Source of the DNA: GCA-2687025 sp964473525
Lineage (GTDB): Bacteria; Poribacteria; WGA-4E; GCA-2687025
Assembly: GCA_964473525.1 (NCBI GenBank)
Contig: CAYYPK010000035.1
Location: 1 to 64,000 of the forward strand
Direction: 5' to 3'
DNA: 64,000 nucleotides
Shown piece by piece: positions 34,050 through 43,338 of this stretch (position 1 is the stretch's first letter; the number at the start of each line of letters is the position of its first letter). The notes beneath the pieces were generated by a model that worked only from the letters and a program-made list of their open reading frames with translations, was not told where the DNA came from and did not search any database. The translations under genes were made by a program, and so were the position numbers.

Positions 34050-34832
34050 ATGAAGGTGCTGTCGAGCGACCAGGTAGAGCAGTTCGTCGAGGACGGGTAC
34101 TGCATCGTCCGAGAGGCGTTCTCTCGCGAAGATGCGAAGGACGCCCTCAACATGCTGTGGGATGAAGCCAGAGAGCAGGCTGGCGTGGATCGGTACGACT
34201 CCGCGACGTGGGCGCGTCGGCACGTGCACATCAAGAAGGGCTTTGGGGATCCTCCCTTCCGCAAGATAGCCCACTCGACTCGGTTCCAAGAAGCGCTCGA
34301 TGATGTGCTGGGCGAGGGCCGCTACCACCCCATCAACGGCCTCGGGTGGTGGCCCATCACGTTCCCGGGCTTCGACACGGCGCCGTGGGGGCCGCCCGAG
34401 GGTGGGTGGCACGTGGACGGCATCCAGTTCCACCACCACGTGGATTCGCCCGACCAGGGGTTGCTGCCGATTCCCATCTTCTCGGACATTGAGCCGGGAT
34501 ATGGCGGGACCGCCCTGAGCGTCGGCTCGCACAAGATAACCGCGCGCGTGCTGCGCGACTCCGAGCCCAATGGTCTATCCTGCCAAGAGCTCGCGAAAGC
34601 AGTCACCGCCCACGAACGAGACAATGTCGTCGAGGCGCAGGGCTCCATCGGAGACGTGGCGCTGCTGCACCCATTCATGCTGCACGCCAACAGCGCCAAC
34701 CTGGGCGTCGCGCCCCGCATCATCTGTAATCCGTGCGTGCGCCTCCACGAGCCCATGCAGTTGGAGCGCGATAGCACGGCCGACTACTCGCCCGTCGAAA
34801 GGGCCATCGTGAACGCGCTGAACGAAGCGTAG
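34050..34832 (+). CDS. phytanoyl-CoA dioxygenase (PhyH) family protein
   Basis: A 260-aa Fe(II)/2-oxoglutarate oxygenase. Iron ligands H121-x-D123 (GGWHVDGIQF) and distal H212 (FMLHANSAN), with R223 in VAPRIICNP as the 2-oxoglutarate salt bridge. YGGTALSVGSHK at about 151-162 is the usual loop. Only distantly similar to the gene at 11510, so the two are different subfamilies. ATG 34050 has AGAGGG upstream; the long N-terminal extension of the open frame is not protein-like. The hydrolase gene follows 29 bases later. Confidence 0.9.
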   Translation: MKVLSSDQVEQFVEDGYCIVREAFSREDAKDALNMLWDEAREQAGVDRYDSATWARRHVHIKKGFGDPPFRKIAHSTRFQEALDDVLGEGRYHPINGLGWWPITFPGFDTAPWGPPEGGWHVDGIQFHHHVDSPDQGLLPIPIFSDIEPGYGGTALSVGSHKITARVLRDSEPNGLSCQELAKAVTAHERDNVVEAQGSIGDVALLHPFMLHANSANLGVAPRIICNPCVRLHEPMQLERDSTADYSPVERAIVNALNEA

Positions 34833-34861
34833 CGCGAACTCGTGTCAGGAGGACGCCACCC

Positions 34862-35698
34862 GTGTCGACCGCCCGCCCGACGCCAACTCGGGCTGATGTC
34901 CGCTATGGTCCGCAGGAACGCAACACGTTGGACTTCTGGGAGAGCGACGCGTCGGCGCCTTCGCCGCTGGCCCTCTACATCCACGGAGGCGGCTTCGTTG
35001 GCGGATCGAAGGACGGCATCGACACGGCAGCGCTTCGGCGCCTCCTCGACGCTGGCATATCCGTAGCGGCGATGAACTACACGTTCGTCACCGAGGCCCC
35101 GATGCCGGCTGCCCACCACGACGGCCGGCGCGCGCTCCAGTTCCTGAGACTCAACGGCGAGGCGTGGGGCGTCGACCCATCGCGCGTGGGCGCGTTTGGC
35201 GGGTCGGCTGGGGCGCAGATATGTATGTACCTCGCCTACCACGAGGAGATGGCGGACCCCGATGCCGACGACCCCATCGCCCGTGAGTCCACCCGTCTGA
35301 CGTGCGTCGCCACCACCGGAGGGCAGACGACGCGTGACTTCCGCTGGTGGGTAGAGCATCTGCCTGGGTACGCGGCGCCGCACGTTCCGCCCGAGAGCAT
35401 GTTCGGCGAAGTCACGGGCGCGGAGCTACAGGAGCTCCTCGACGACGTCTCGGCGCTGTCGCTCGCCCGACGCGGCGACCCACCCATCTGCATGACGTAC
35501 GCGATGGCTCCTGACGCGCCGATACCCACCAACCGCGCGGAGGCGGTCGGCTGGCAGGTGCACCACGTTGTCTTCGGGACGACGATGAAGGAACGCATGG
35601 ATGCCCTTGGGGTAGAGGCGCATGTGCGTTACCCGGGTCAGGATGCCGGATACGAGTCCAACACGGCGTTCATGATCGAGAAGCTGACGGCGTCGTAG
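34862..35698 (+). CDS. alpha/beta hydrolase, BD-FAE/HSL-like, catalytic His not found
   Basis: A 278-aa hydrolase fold. The oxyanion motif HGGG is at 41-44 (LYIHGGGFVGGSKDG) and the nucleophile S115 in AFGGSAGAQ. The position where the catalytic histidine normally follows a Pro-Gly turn reads PGQDAGY, with Asp instead of His, so activity is uncertain. It starts at GTG 34862 with GGAGG nine bases upstream and probably shares an operon with the PhyH gene. Confidence 0.82.
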   Translation: MSTARPTPTRADVRYGPQERNTLDFWESDASAPSPLALYIHGGGFVGGSKDGIDTAALRRLLDAGISVAAMNYTFVTEAPMPAAHHDGRRALQFLRLNGEAWGVDPSRVGAFGGSAGAQICMYLAYHEEMADPDADDPIARESTRLTCVATTGGQTTRDFRWWVEHLPGYAAPHVPPESMFGEVTGAELQELLDDVSALSLARRGDPPICMTYAMAPDAPIPTNRAEAVGWQVHHVVFGTTMKERMDALGVEAHVRYPGQDAGYESNTAFMIEKLTAS

Positions 35699-35714
35699 CC
35701 CTCGTCGCAGCCCA

Positions 35715-36272
35715 CTACGGGGTCCGCGGACCCTCCTCGCGTGGCGTGGCGTTCCTCATTCTGATGAACGAGAACGGCAGTCCCGAGGCGAGGATGCGGT
35801 CGCGGAGACGCCAGAGCGAGGGCACCACGCGAATCTCCACGCCCTTGGCTGCCAGCGCTCCTAGCAGGTCGTCGATCACGTCGACGCACACAGGCCGCAC
35901 CGCTTCGGTGGATACCCACGTGCGCGCGACCTGCGCCCCGTCGTAGGTGTCGATGGGCGTGAAGGTGTCCGTGGGGAACGTGTACCTGTACAGACGACCC
36001 GTGCGTGCGCGGTCCAGCCACGCGCTCTCGATGGCGACCACCGTGTGCGCGCAGCCGTCCGCGAGGTACCGGTCTACCGCCACAGGGTCGCTGTCGCCGT
36101 GGGACGTGTACATGACGCGGGGGCATCCGCGTGGGACGAGGTACTGATGCTCGTACGTCTCGTGGATTGCCCAGACGACGGGTTCGTCCGTGTACTGGCT
36201 CTCGCGCGGCTGGAAGACGCGGATGTTGGGGTCGTCCGAGAAGTGGAACAGGCGCGCGCGCGTGTCGAGCAT
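35715..36272 (-). CDS. DUF6886-like protein
   Basis: A 185-aa protein that resembles DUF6886 members: RLFHFSDDPNIRVFQPR at the start, DEPVVWAIHETYEHQYLVPRGCPRVM next, and RTWVSTEAVRPV later, a pattern of a compact alpha/beta protein of unknown function. Start ATG 36272 lies 10 bases after the stop of the upstream two-GNAT gene, so the two are one operon; the ribosome site is weak. Confidence 0.7.
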   Translation of the reverse strand: MLDTRARLFHFSDDPNIRVFQPRESQYTDEPVVWAIHETYEHQYLVPRGCPRVMYTSHGDSDPVAVDRYLADGCAHTVVAIESAWLDRARTGRLYRYTFPTDTFTPIDTYDGAQVARTWVSTEAVRPVCVDVIDDLLGALAAKGVEIRVVPSLWRLRDRILASGLPFSFIRMRNATPREEGPRTP

Positions 36273-36282
36273 CGTGGTCTAT

Positions 36283-37230
36283 CTAGCGCAGAGCGCACAC
36301 CATCTCTAACGCCTGCGGCTCGTAGCCGATGCGCCGGTAGAACGCCTTGGCTCCCGTGTTCTCGGCGATGACGCGCAGGTGGGCGCGCGAGACGCCGCGC
36401 CCGCCGAACCACTGGTGACATCGCCGCATGAGAGCGGACCCAACTCCGCCGCCCCTACACGCGCTGCTCACGTGCAGCGCGGTAACGGAGCCGTAGCTTC
36501 CGCCGGCGAACACGATGGACGGAACGACCCGCGCCTGGACGATCGCCACCACTGCGGAGTGTCGTTCCGCCACGAGGAAGGCGGCGCCGTCCGCTTCGAC
36601 GCACTGCAGGAAGTCCTCGCGGGAGAGCGACGGTGGCGCTGGTCGGGCGTACTCGTGTGGGGCGATGTCGTGGTGGAACTGTGCCGTCTCGTCGAAGAGG
36701 GCGGATACGGCGGGGTAGTCCGCCTCGACCGCCTCGCGCGTGTTAGGTTCCTCCGCGCGGACGTCATCCAGGAGCGCGATGCTGTCGATGTCGCCACGGT
36801 CGTCGTATCCCAACGCTCGGAAGAACGCCATCGCCTTCGCGTCGTGGACTAGCACGGGAATGTAGACGCGGCGGCCTTCACGCTCGCGTATCCACTCGTG
36901 ACACGCCTCCATGAGCTCCCTGCCAACTCCCTGACGTCGGACGCGCTGGTCAACGTAGACGTAGCCAACCTGCGCGATGTGGCCGTCCGTTGTCGCTGGA
37001 ACCACGGCTACGGCGACCCGCGCCATCGCCACGACGGCGCCCTCGCGCTCCGCGACGAGCAGCGACGACGGCCCTCCCGCGATGGCGCGGGACAGATACT
37101 GCCGAGATCTCGCGGGGCTCTGCGTCCGACCGTACACGTCAGGCGCCATCGCGCGGTTGTGTTTGTCCGCCGCTTGGAAGAGCGCACACAACGCGTCGTA
37201 GTCGTCCTCGGTGGCCTGCCTGACGCTCAC
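36283..37230 (-). CDS. tandem two-domain GNAT acetyltransferase
   Basis: A 315-aa protein with two GNAT domains in a row, about 1-155 and 165-315. Each has an acetyl-CoA pyrophosphate loop: RRQGVGREL in the first and CRGGGVGSAL in the second, preceded by the typical beta-strand (YVYVDQRVRRQG; VTALHVSSACRGG), and each ends with an AMAFFRALGY / AKAFYRRIGY motif. Acceptor unknown. The start is GTG 37230 (MSVRQATEDDYDAL) with GGAGA about twelve bases upstream. It precedes the DUF6886 gene. Confidence 0.85.
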   Translation of the reverse strand: MSVRQATEDDYDALCALFQAADKHNRAMAPDVYGRTQSPARSRQYLSRAIAGGPSSLLVAEREGAVVAMARVAVAVVPATTDGHIAQVGYVYVDQRVRRQGVGRELMEACHEWIREREGRRVYIPVLVHDAKAMAFFRALGYDDRGDIDSIALLDDVRAEEPNTREAVEADYPAVSALFDETAQFHHDIAPHEYARPAPPSLSREDFLQCVEADGAAFLVAERHSAVVAIVQARVVPSIVFAGGSYGSVTALHVSSACRGGGVGSALMRRCHQWFGGRGVSRAHLRVIAENTGAKAFYRRIGYEPQALEMVCALR

Positions 37231-37321
37231 GGCTACAAAGTCTCCGAAGGGGGTAAAACGAAGCGGGATTCGGCGGCCGAACGCGCTGGGAGCGACGCCC
37301 GGGCCAGCGGCGCGACGTACG

Positions 37322-37348
37322 CGCCAACGTAGAGCATCTACGTTAGCG
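37322..37348. terminator. inverted repeat between the TonB receptor and the GNAT gene
   Basis: AACGTAGA and TCTACGTT (8 bp, perfect) around a 3-base loop GCA, extended outward by three more pairs after one mismatch. It is 52 bases past the receptor stop on minus and 92 bases before the GNAT start. It may terminate the receptor transcript or be an operator. Confidence 0.45.
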
Positions 37349-37399
37349 ACACGAAGCTGGGCTCAGCCGATGGCGCGGCGCCGTCAGCGGGGAGTCACC

Positions 37400-39475
37400 C
37401 TAGAAGTCCCAGCGCAGGCCGACCGACGGCAGAATCGGCAGCCACGTGATCGGCGTCTTGGTCACGATGATGTCGCCATCTCGACCCGCGTAGGCGTCGA
37501 CGTCGTAGCGGCGCACGTTGTCGCGGTCGTAGAGATTCCGCACCTCGGCGTACACCGCCAATCGACTGCCCGCGCCGCCGAAGCGCCTCACCGCGCGGAC
37601 ATCCAGTCGGTGGTACGGCGGCAGGCGGGCGCTGTTGACCTCGCCGTATGACCTCTGCACGCCGCCGAAGCCGCGCGACGTCACCGGTCGCTCGAACACC
37701 CACGGCGTGTACGGCCGGCCTGAACGGACCTGCCAGGCGATGTTCACGCTCCAGCGCGCGGACGGCCGGTAGCTGACGTCCATAGCGAATGCATGCCGCT
37801 GATCGAACTCGCGCGGGGTCGTTACGCCGTCGAGGTCCTCCTCGGCGAGGGCGTACGCATAGCTGGCCCACCAACTGAGGGCGTCGCCAACGTCTCTCGT
37901 CAGAACTGCCTCCACGCCCTTCGCCGTGCCGCGGTCGGGCGACACTGTCGCGCGGTCGCGCGCGACCTCGGGGAAGAAGTCCACATCGCCGTCGAGGTTC
38001 CGGTAGCGCGGGTGGATGTCCGTGAGCCGCTTCCAATACGCCTCGATGGACACAACCGAGCCGCTGCCGAACTCGTGCTCTACCGTCAGCGTCCAGTGCT
38101 CGGATCGCTCAGGCGCCCGGAAGTCTTCCTCGCCGTCCTCGACGCGCAGGTCCGCTACGCGTTGGAACTGCGAGAAGCGACCCCAGCCGACGCGCGCCGC
38201 CGTCCCTGCCCCCAGCATGTGGACCACGGCAAGTCGCGGCGCCAGCAGACCGTCGCCCACCCACGAGGCGTGGTCGTACCGGACACCCACGTCAGCGGTG
38301 GTCATGCTGCCGAGGGTAACGCTGTCGCTCACGTAAAGGGCGACCTGCGTGCCGTCGACGCGGAGATGGGAATTGCGCGCGACGTACTCTCCCACGGCGG
38401 CCGCCTGTCTTCGCGTGCTGCTCTCGTACGCGTAGTCGGCGGCGTGGCGCTTGACGTCGAACCCGGCCGAGAGGGTGTGCGCGTCGGACGGCGCCGCCAG
38501 CCAGTCCTGCTTGACGCCGACGAGGTCGAACGTGCGATCCTCGATGACCTTGGAGTTCAGCCGGCCCTGTGGCCACGCCAGGTCGACGCCCAAGCGTTCG
38601 CGGGTGACACGGCCCACAGAGAGCAGCGTGCGCTGCGTCGCGCTGGCGCCAACGTCGGAACTCCAGGTGAGCCAGCCGTAGCCGTTGCCGTATCTGTTCT
38701 CGACCGTGTCCTCATCGTCGACGATCGTCATCGTGTCGGTGGCCCAAAGGGCGTGGGCGGCTAGCGAGTGAGTCTCGCCCACGCGACGTGAGACCTTCGC
38801 GAAGCCGTCGTAGTAGACAGGACGCAAATCCTCCTGAGGACTGGCGTCCGTAATGTCGAGGACCAGGTCGAGGTACCCCCGGCGCGCGACTGCCAACCAC
38901 TCGCCGCGCGCGTCGTTGCGCCGCCCTTCGGCGAGCGCGCGCGCGTTCATCATGCTGAGCCCCAGCGATGCCCGTCGGCCGCCCGTCGGGGACACGGACG
39001 TCAGCTCCATGACGCCGCTCAGACGGTCTCCGAATCGGGCGGGGATGCCACCGGTCAGCAGCCGCGCGCCGTCCAGCGCCTCGACGTCGATGATGCTAAG
39101 CGCGCCGCCGTTCACGTCCTTGAGATGGAACGGCTCGTAGAGCTCCATGCCGTCGAGGAGGACGAGGATCTCGTCCTCTTCGCCGCCGCGTATCGAGAAC
39201 TGGGCGGCGTACTCGTCGGCCGCGACTCCTGGCACGCGGGCGACGGCGCGGAACACGTCCTCGCCGAGGTGGGGCGTCGACCGGAGGCGCTGCCGGGCAA
39301 GCGTGTGCGCTGTCGTCGTCTGCTCGCCAAGCGACGACGGCCGCCTGCCCGTCACGACGACATCCTCGATAGCGGTGTCGGCCGCCGAAGCCGTCGCCAA
39401 TACCAGGCAGAGGCACACGCTGCGGACACGAGCTCCCCGGTAGATGGCGATTCCTCCGCGTGCCACAGGCTGCAT
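37400..39475 (-). CDS. TonB-dependent outer-membrane receptor
   Basis: A 691-aa outer-membrane beta-barrel receptor with signal peptide and plug domain. The start of the plug is IEDVVVTGRR, followed by FSIRGGEEDEILVLLDGMELYEPFHL, and LLTGGIPARFGDRLSGVMELTS, the normal plug signature. The barrel ends with GLRWDF, an aromatic last residue as needed for outer-membrane insertion. It would take up siderophores, cobalamin or oligosaccharides using TonB/ExbBD, which are not in this window; no ligand can be named. The start at 39475 is provisional; GTG alternatives exist a few codons in. Confidence 0.9.
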   Translation of the reverse strand: MQPVARGGIAIYRGARVRSVCLCLVLATASAADTAIEDVVVTGRRPSSLGEQTTTAHTLARQRLRSTPHLGEDVFRAVARVPGVAADEYAAQFSIRGGEEDEILVLLDGMELYEPFHLKDVNGGALSIIDVEALDGARLLTGGIPARFGDRLSGVMELTSVSPTGGRRASLGLSMMNARALAEGRRNDARGEWLAVARRGYLDLVLDITDASPQEDLRPVYYDGFAKVSRRVGETHSLAAHALWATDTMTIVDDEDTVENRYGNGYGWLTWSSDVGASATQRTLLSVGRVTRERLGVDLAWPQGRLNSKVIEDRTFDLVGVKQDWLAAPSDAHTLSAGFDVKRHAADYAYESSTRRQAAAVGEYVARNSHLRVDGTQVALYVSDSVTLGSMTTADVGVRYDHASWVGDGLLAPRLAVVHMLGAGTAARVGWGRFSQFQRVADLRVEDGEEDFRAPERSEHWTLTVEHEFGSGSVVSIEAYWKRLTDIHPRYRNLDGDVDFFPEVARDRATVSPDRGTAKGVEAVLTRDVGDALSWWASYAYALAEEDLDGVTTPREFDQRHAFAMDVSYRPSARWSVNIAWQVRSGRPYTPWVFERPVTSRGFGGVQRSYGEVNSARLPPYHRLDVRAVRRFGGAGSRLAVYAEVRNLYDRDNVRRYDVDAYAGRDGDIIVTKTPITWLPILPSVGLRWDF

Positions 39476-39623
39476 GGGCGGGTTCGTCTCGCCGCTAGGC
39501 TACGCGGCCCAGACCAGAGGGCGCAACTCGACTCCGACGTTGCCCCGGTGATGGGCGCCGGGCAGAATGCGCGTGGGGACACAGCGATGGCGGCGCGGCC
39601 GCCGCGATGGATAGGGGGCATAG

Positions 39624-42600
39624 GTGGCGGCGGAGGAGTCAACACTCGCGCCGGGGTTCTACGTTACGGGCGGAACGCTGCGTGCGGACGCCCCGTCCTA
39701 CGTAGCCCGCGATGCCGACGCCAGCCTGTACGATGCTCTCGCGCGCGGCGAGTTCTGCTATGTCCTGACGTCCCGACAGATGGGCAAGTCCTCGCTCATG
39801 GTGCGCACGGCGGGACGGCTGCGCGACGACGGACACACCGTAGTCGCCCTCGACTTGACCGCCTTCGGACAAGACCTGACGCGGGAGCAGTGGTATTACG
39901 GCTTGCTCTCGGAGGTCGGGCGCCGGCTCGACGTTGAGGACCAGCTTGACGACTTCTGGGACGACAACGCGTCGCTCGGTCCTCTTCGGCGTTGGACGGA
40001 GGCGCTTCGGCAGATCGTCCTGCCCGCCGTCGAAGGGCGTCTCACCGTCTTCGTCGATGAGATCGACGTCGTGCAGAGCCTCCCGTTCGCCGTGGCGGAG
40101 TTCTTTGCCGCCATCCGCGAGTTCTACACGCGCCGCTCCCAGGACGCTGACTACGCCCGCCTCACGTTCTGCCTGCTAGGCGTCGCGACACCCTCGGACC
40201 TTATTGAGGATCCGTTGACGACGCCGTTCAACGTCGGCACGCGGGTCGAGCTCAACGACTTCGTCGAGAGCGACACGCAACGCCTCGGCGCGGGTCTCGG
40301 TCGCGACGACGCGAGCGGGTTGCTCGCCCGCGTTCTCTACTGGACAGGTGGCCATCCCTACTTGACTCAACGGCTGTGCAGAGCCGTGGCGGAGGGTCCG
40401 AGCGTCACCACGGCGTCCGACGTGGACGCGCTGTGCGAACGGCTGTTCTTCTCCGAGCGCGCGCAGGAGCAGGACGACAACCTGCAGTTCGTGCGCAACC
40501 AGATGCTCCGTCGCGAGACAGACCACGCGTCGCTCCTCACCCTCTATGAGGACACGTTGCGTGGCAAACCCGTCCGACACGACGAGACGAACCCCTTGGT
40601 GAACGTGCTCCGCCTGGCGGGCATCGTGCGCGTGGACGACGGGCTGCTGCGAATCCGCAACCGGATCTACGAACGGGTGTTCGACAGTGCGTGGGTGCGC
40701 GAGAGCATGCCGGACGCGGAGCTGCGCCGGCAGCGCGCGGCGTTCCGTCGGGGTGCGCTCCGTGTCGCTGGCGCTGGCGGTGTGATCGTCACCGTCATCG
40801 TCGCGCTCGCCGCGTGGGCGCTTTACCAGGGACAGCGAGTGGAAGCCCTTTACGCGGACTCACAAGCGGGGCTATCGCGTCTGTATGGGGAGCGAGGCAG
40901 GCGGCTGGTAGAGGACGGCCAGGAAACCGGACTCCTCTATCTGCTCGAGAGCCTCCGCATCGCCCCAGATTCTCCCAGGGCGAAGATGCTGCGGTTTGAG
41001 TTGGCGGCATCTATCGCTGGGTTCACCGACGGCCTCGTCGGAAGCATCCGAGGCGATGAGCGCGTGGTCGGACGCGCTTGGAGCGCGGACGGGCGGTGGT
41101 ACGCCGTCGGTACCGACTCCGGGCGGGTACGGCTCTACGACGCCGTGTCGAGACGGCGCGCGCACGACATCCATGCGCCCGACCCGGTGCATCGGTTGGT
41201 GTTCGATGCGACGGGCGACCGCCTGGCAGGCGTCACGACCGACAACGGCTCCGCCTACGTGTGGAGCGCAACCACTGGCGCCGCTCTCGGCCCGAAACTG
41301 ACGACGGAGCGCCGGGAGATCATACGTCTCCAATTCAGCGGTGCGAGTGGGGTCCTCCTGGCGGAGACGTGGAACGGACTCAAGGGCGATTCCGCTATCT
41401 ACCAGTGGGACATCGCCTCTGGAGACCGAAGGCGCCTGGACACCACGGGCGCGGCGAATGGCTGGCTCATACCCGACGGGTCGATGTACATGTACCGCAC
41501 GACGCGGGAGGGTGTGCCCGGCGAACGGCTTACCGCCATCGACCCTACCACAGGAGACATCATATGGGCGGCGGCCCCGGATGTCGGAGCCAGAGCAGGA
41601 GCGGCGTGGGGCAGCGCGGGCGCCTACTACGGGTTTGCGACGGACGGAGGCGCTGCCGTTCTCGTGGACCAGGCAACCGGAGACTACCGACAGTTCCTGC
41701 ACGGAGGCGGGCGAGCGTCTGGGGTGATGTTAAGCGCCGACGACTCCCGAATGGCGATTACGCACGTGGACAAGAGCGTGTCGGTCTGGGACACCTCCAC
41801 GCTAACCCTGGTCAAGCGGATGCCGACGCCCTTTGAGGCCCGACGGCCGGGCGCGTTTCTGCTGAGCCACCATGGGCGGTACGCCGCAGCTACGACCGAC
41901 TCTGGGATCCTGCTGTATCACGTCGAAACGGGCCGACGGCTCGGCGCCCTGGACACGTACAGCCCCGGCCTCCAGTCCGTCCAGTGGTTGGGATCTGGCC
42001 AGGAGTCCGTCTTGGCGATTGACCACAACGACGGCGAGTCGGTTCAGTTCTATGATGTCACGAGGGTATCAAGCGCCCGGCGTCTTGCCCGGTCTGGGGC
42101 GCCGGGCCTGTCAGGAGCCGCGTTCCATCCCGACGGATCCCTACTCGCCTCGTTCGCCGGCCGGAGGAGTGTGGTCGACGTCTGGGACGTGCGGTCTGGG
42201 CGCCGACACGGCGGACCCATCGCGTTCCACGAGCCATCCGGGCGAGGGCCAAGCGCCCGGCCGATCAGTGGGATCGACTTCAGCCCCAATGGCGAGCTGC
42301 TGGCAATCGCGGCGAACGGAGATGAAGACGGACGAGCCGGCGGACAGACGAGCGGAGTTGTGGGCATCTGGGAGACCGCGACACAAGCGTTCCGGCAAGA
42401 GTCGCGCACGTTTCCAGTGGGTCTCGGCCGTGTGGAGTTCAGCCCTGACGGCGCCCACCTAACCGTCGAGTCGGGCGAGTTGGTCCATGTAGTGGGCAGC
42501 CTGACCTTGCAGGACGCGTACGACCCGTTGTCCCATAGCGCGATCGTCACACAGGCGACCTTCACGCCTGGCGGCGACCACATCTTCACCGCGACACTGG

Positions 42601-43100
42601 ACGGGAGCGTGCACTTCTGGGATGCGAGCACGGGTCTACCGGTTGCTGAGCCGCTCGCCGTTGGATCCTCGCTGGTACGGATCGCCATACACCCGACTGA
42701 GACGACCATCGCGGTCTCGGATCTCTTCGGCGGCACGCAACTGTGGGACTGGGAGCGACGCGAGACTGTCGGGCGGGCGATCACGCGTGACTCGTCACAC
42801 ACTGGCCTGAGACGCCTTACCACGCCGACGTTCTCGCCTGGAGGCGGTCTCCTCGCGCTGGGCGGGGCAGACGTACAGTTCCTCGATCCGGCGACCGGCG
42901 CGAGTTACCTGCTACGGCCGGATGCCCTCCCGCCCGCCGAGTATTCCGGCTGGGCGCGCCTGGTGAACAGCCCGGGAGGACGATACCTGGCTATCACGTA
43001 CGGTGTCCTCGCGGAGACGTGGCTGACGAGATGCCCGACGAGATCGCGTCCGTGGCCGACGCCGAGCGGCTTGTGTGGCAGGCCGTGGGCGCGCGGCTAG
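39624..43100 (+). CDS. AAA-like NTPase with TM segment and WD40 propellers, frameshifted at the end
   Basis: A 1158-aa protein as read. Residues about 1-340 are an AAA-like (AAA_35-type) domain with Walker A QMGKSS (52-57) and Walker B LTVFVDEID (about 140), after the leader APGFYVTGGTLRAD typical of this family. A membrane helix is near 383-402 (VIVTVIVALAAWALYQ), and the rest (about 455-1140) has WD40-type repeats with VWD/FWD ends, outside the cytoplasm if the topology is N-in. The family is thought to be involved in signalling or conflict, but no activity is shown here. The last 25 residues are in the wrong frame; see the next entry. Start GTG 39624 has AGGGGG upstream. Confidence 0.85.
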   Translation: MAAEESTLAPGFYVTGGTLRADAPSYVARDADASLYDALARGEFCYVLTSRQMGKSSLMVRTAGRLRDDGHTVVALDLTAFGQDLTREQWYYGLLSEVGRRLDVEDQLDDFWDDNASLGPLRRWTEALRQIVLPAVEGRLTVFVDEIDVVQSLPFAVAEFFAAIREFYTRRSQDADYARLTFCLLGVATPSDLIEDPLTTPFNVGTRVELNDFVESDTQRLGAGLGRDDASGLLARVLYWTGGHPYLTQRLCRAVAEGPSVTTASDVDALCERLFFSERAQEQDDNLQFVRNQMLRRETDHASLLTLYEDTLRGKPVRHDETNPLVNVLRLAGIVRVDDGLLRIRNRIYERVFDSAWVRESMPDAELRRQRAAFRRGALRVAGAGGVIVTVIVALAAWALYQGQRVEALYADSQAGLSRLYGERGRRLVEDGQETGLLYLLESLRIAPDSPRAKMLRFELAASIAGFTDGLVGSIRGDERVVGRAWSADGRWYAVGTDSGRVRLYDAVSRRRAHDIHAPDPVHRLVFDATGDRLAGVTTDNGSAYVWSATTGAALGPKLTTERREIIRLQFSGASGVLLAETWNGLKGDSAIYQWDIASGDRRRLDTTGAANGWLIPDGSMYMYRTTREGVPGERLTAIDPTTGDIIWAAAPDVGARAGAAWGSAGAYYGFATDGGAAVLVDQATGDYRQFLHGGGRASGVMLSADDSRMAITHVDKSVSVWDTSTLTLVKRMPTPFEARRPGAFLLSHHGRYAAATTDSGILLYHVETGRRLGALDTYSPGLQSVQWLGSGQESVLAIDHNDGESVQFYDVTRVSSARRLARSGAPGLSGAAFHPDGSLLASFAGRRSVVDVWDVRSGRRHGGPIAFHEPSGRGPSARPISGIDFSPNGELLAIAANGDEDGRAGGQTSGVVGIWETATQAFRQESRTFPVGLGRVEFSPDGAHLTVESGELVHVVGSLTLQDAYDPLSHSAIVTQATFTPGGDHIFTATLDGSVHFWDASTGLPVAEPLAVGSSLVRIAIHPTETTIAVSDLFGGTQLWDWERRETVGRAITRDSSHTGLRRLTTPTFSPGGGLLALGGADVQFLDPATGASYLLRPDALPPAEYSGWARLVNSPGGRYLAITYGVLAETWLTRCPTRSRPWPTPSGLCGRPWARG

Positions 43101-43162
43101 CCGACGATGGGTCCGTCGAACCCATGCCATACGAGGAGTGGTCGTCGCTAGCGGCACGCTGA
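43015..43162 (+). other. out-of-frame true C-terminus of the AAA/WD40 protein
   Basis: After VLAETW at about 43020 the annotated frame becomes Pro/Arg-rich and stops at 43100. The neighbouring frame, open from there to TGA 43160-43162, encodes ADEMPDEIASVADAERLV, and later DGSVEPMPYEEWSSLAAR, a protein-like ending. A one-base insertion or deletion near 43020 would restore it. Confidence 0.65.
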
Positions 43163-43338
43163 CGCGGCCCTCGGGACGCGCCGAACCGGAGCGCCCGCGC
43201 GGTCGCCGCGATTTCGGTCTGGGACCAATATGAGCTATCCTACGCGTAGTTGGCTCGCCGCGAGCGTGGCGGCGTAAACCCGTAGCGGCGCGATGGCGTC
43301 TACCCGACGAAGGCTCCAAACGGAAGGCGAGGCATGTC

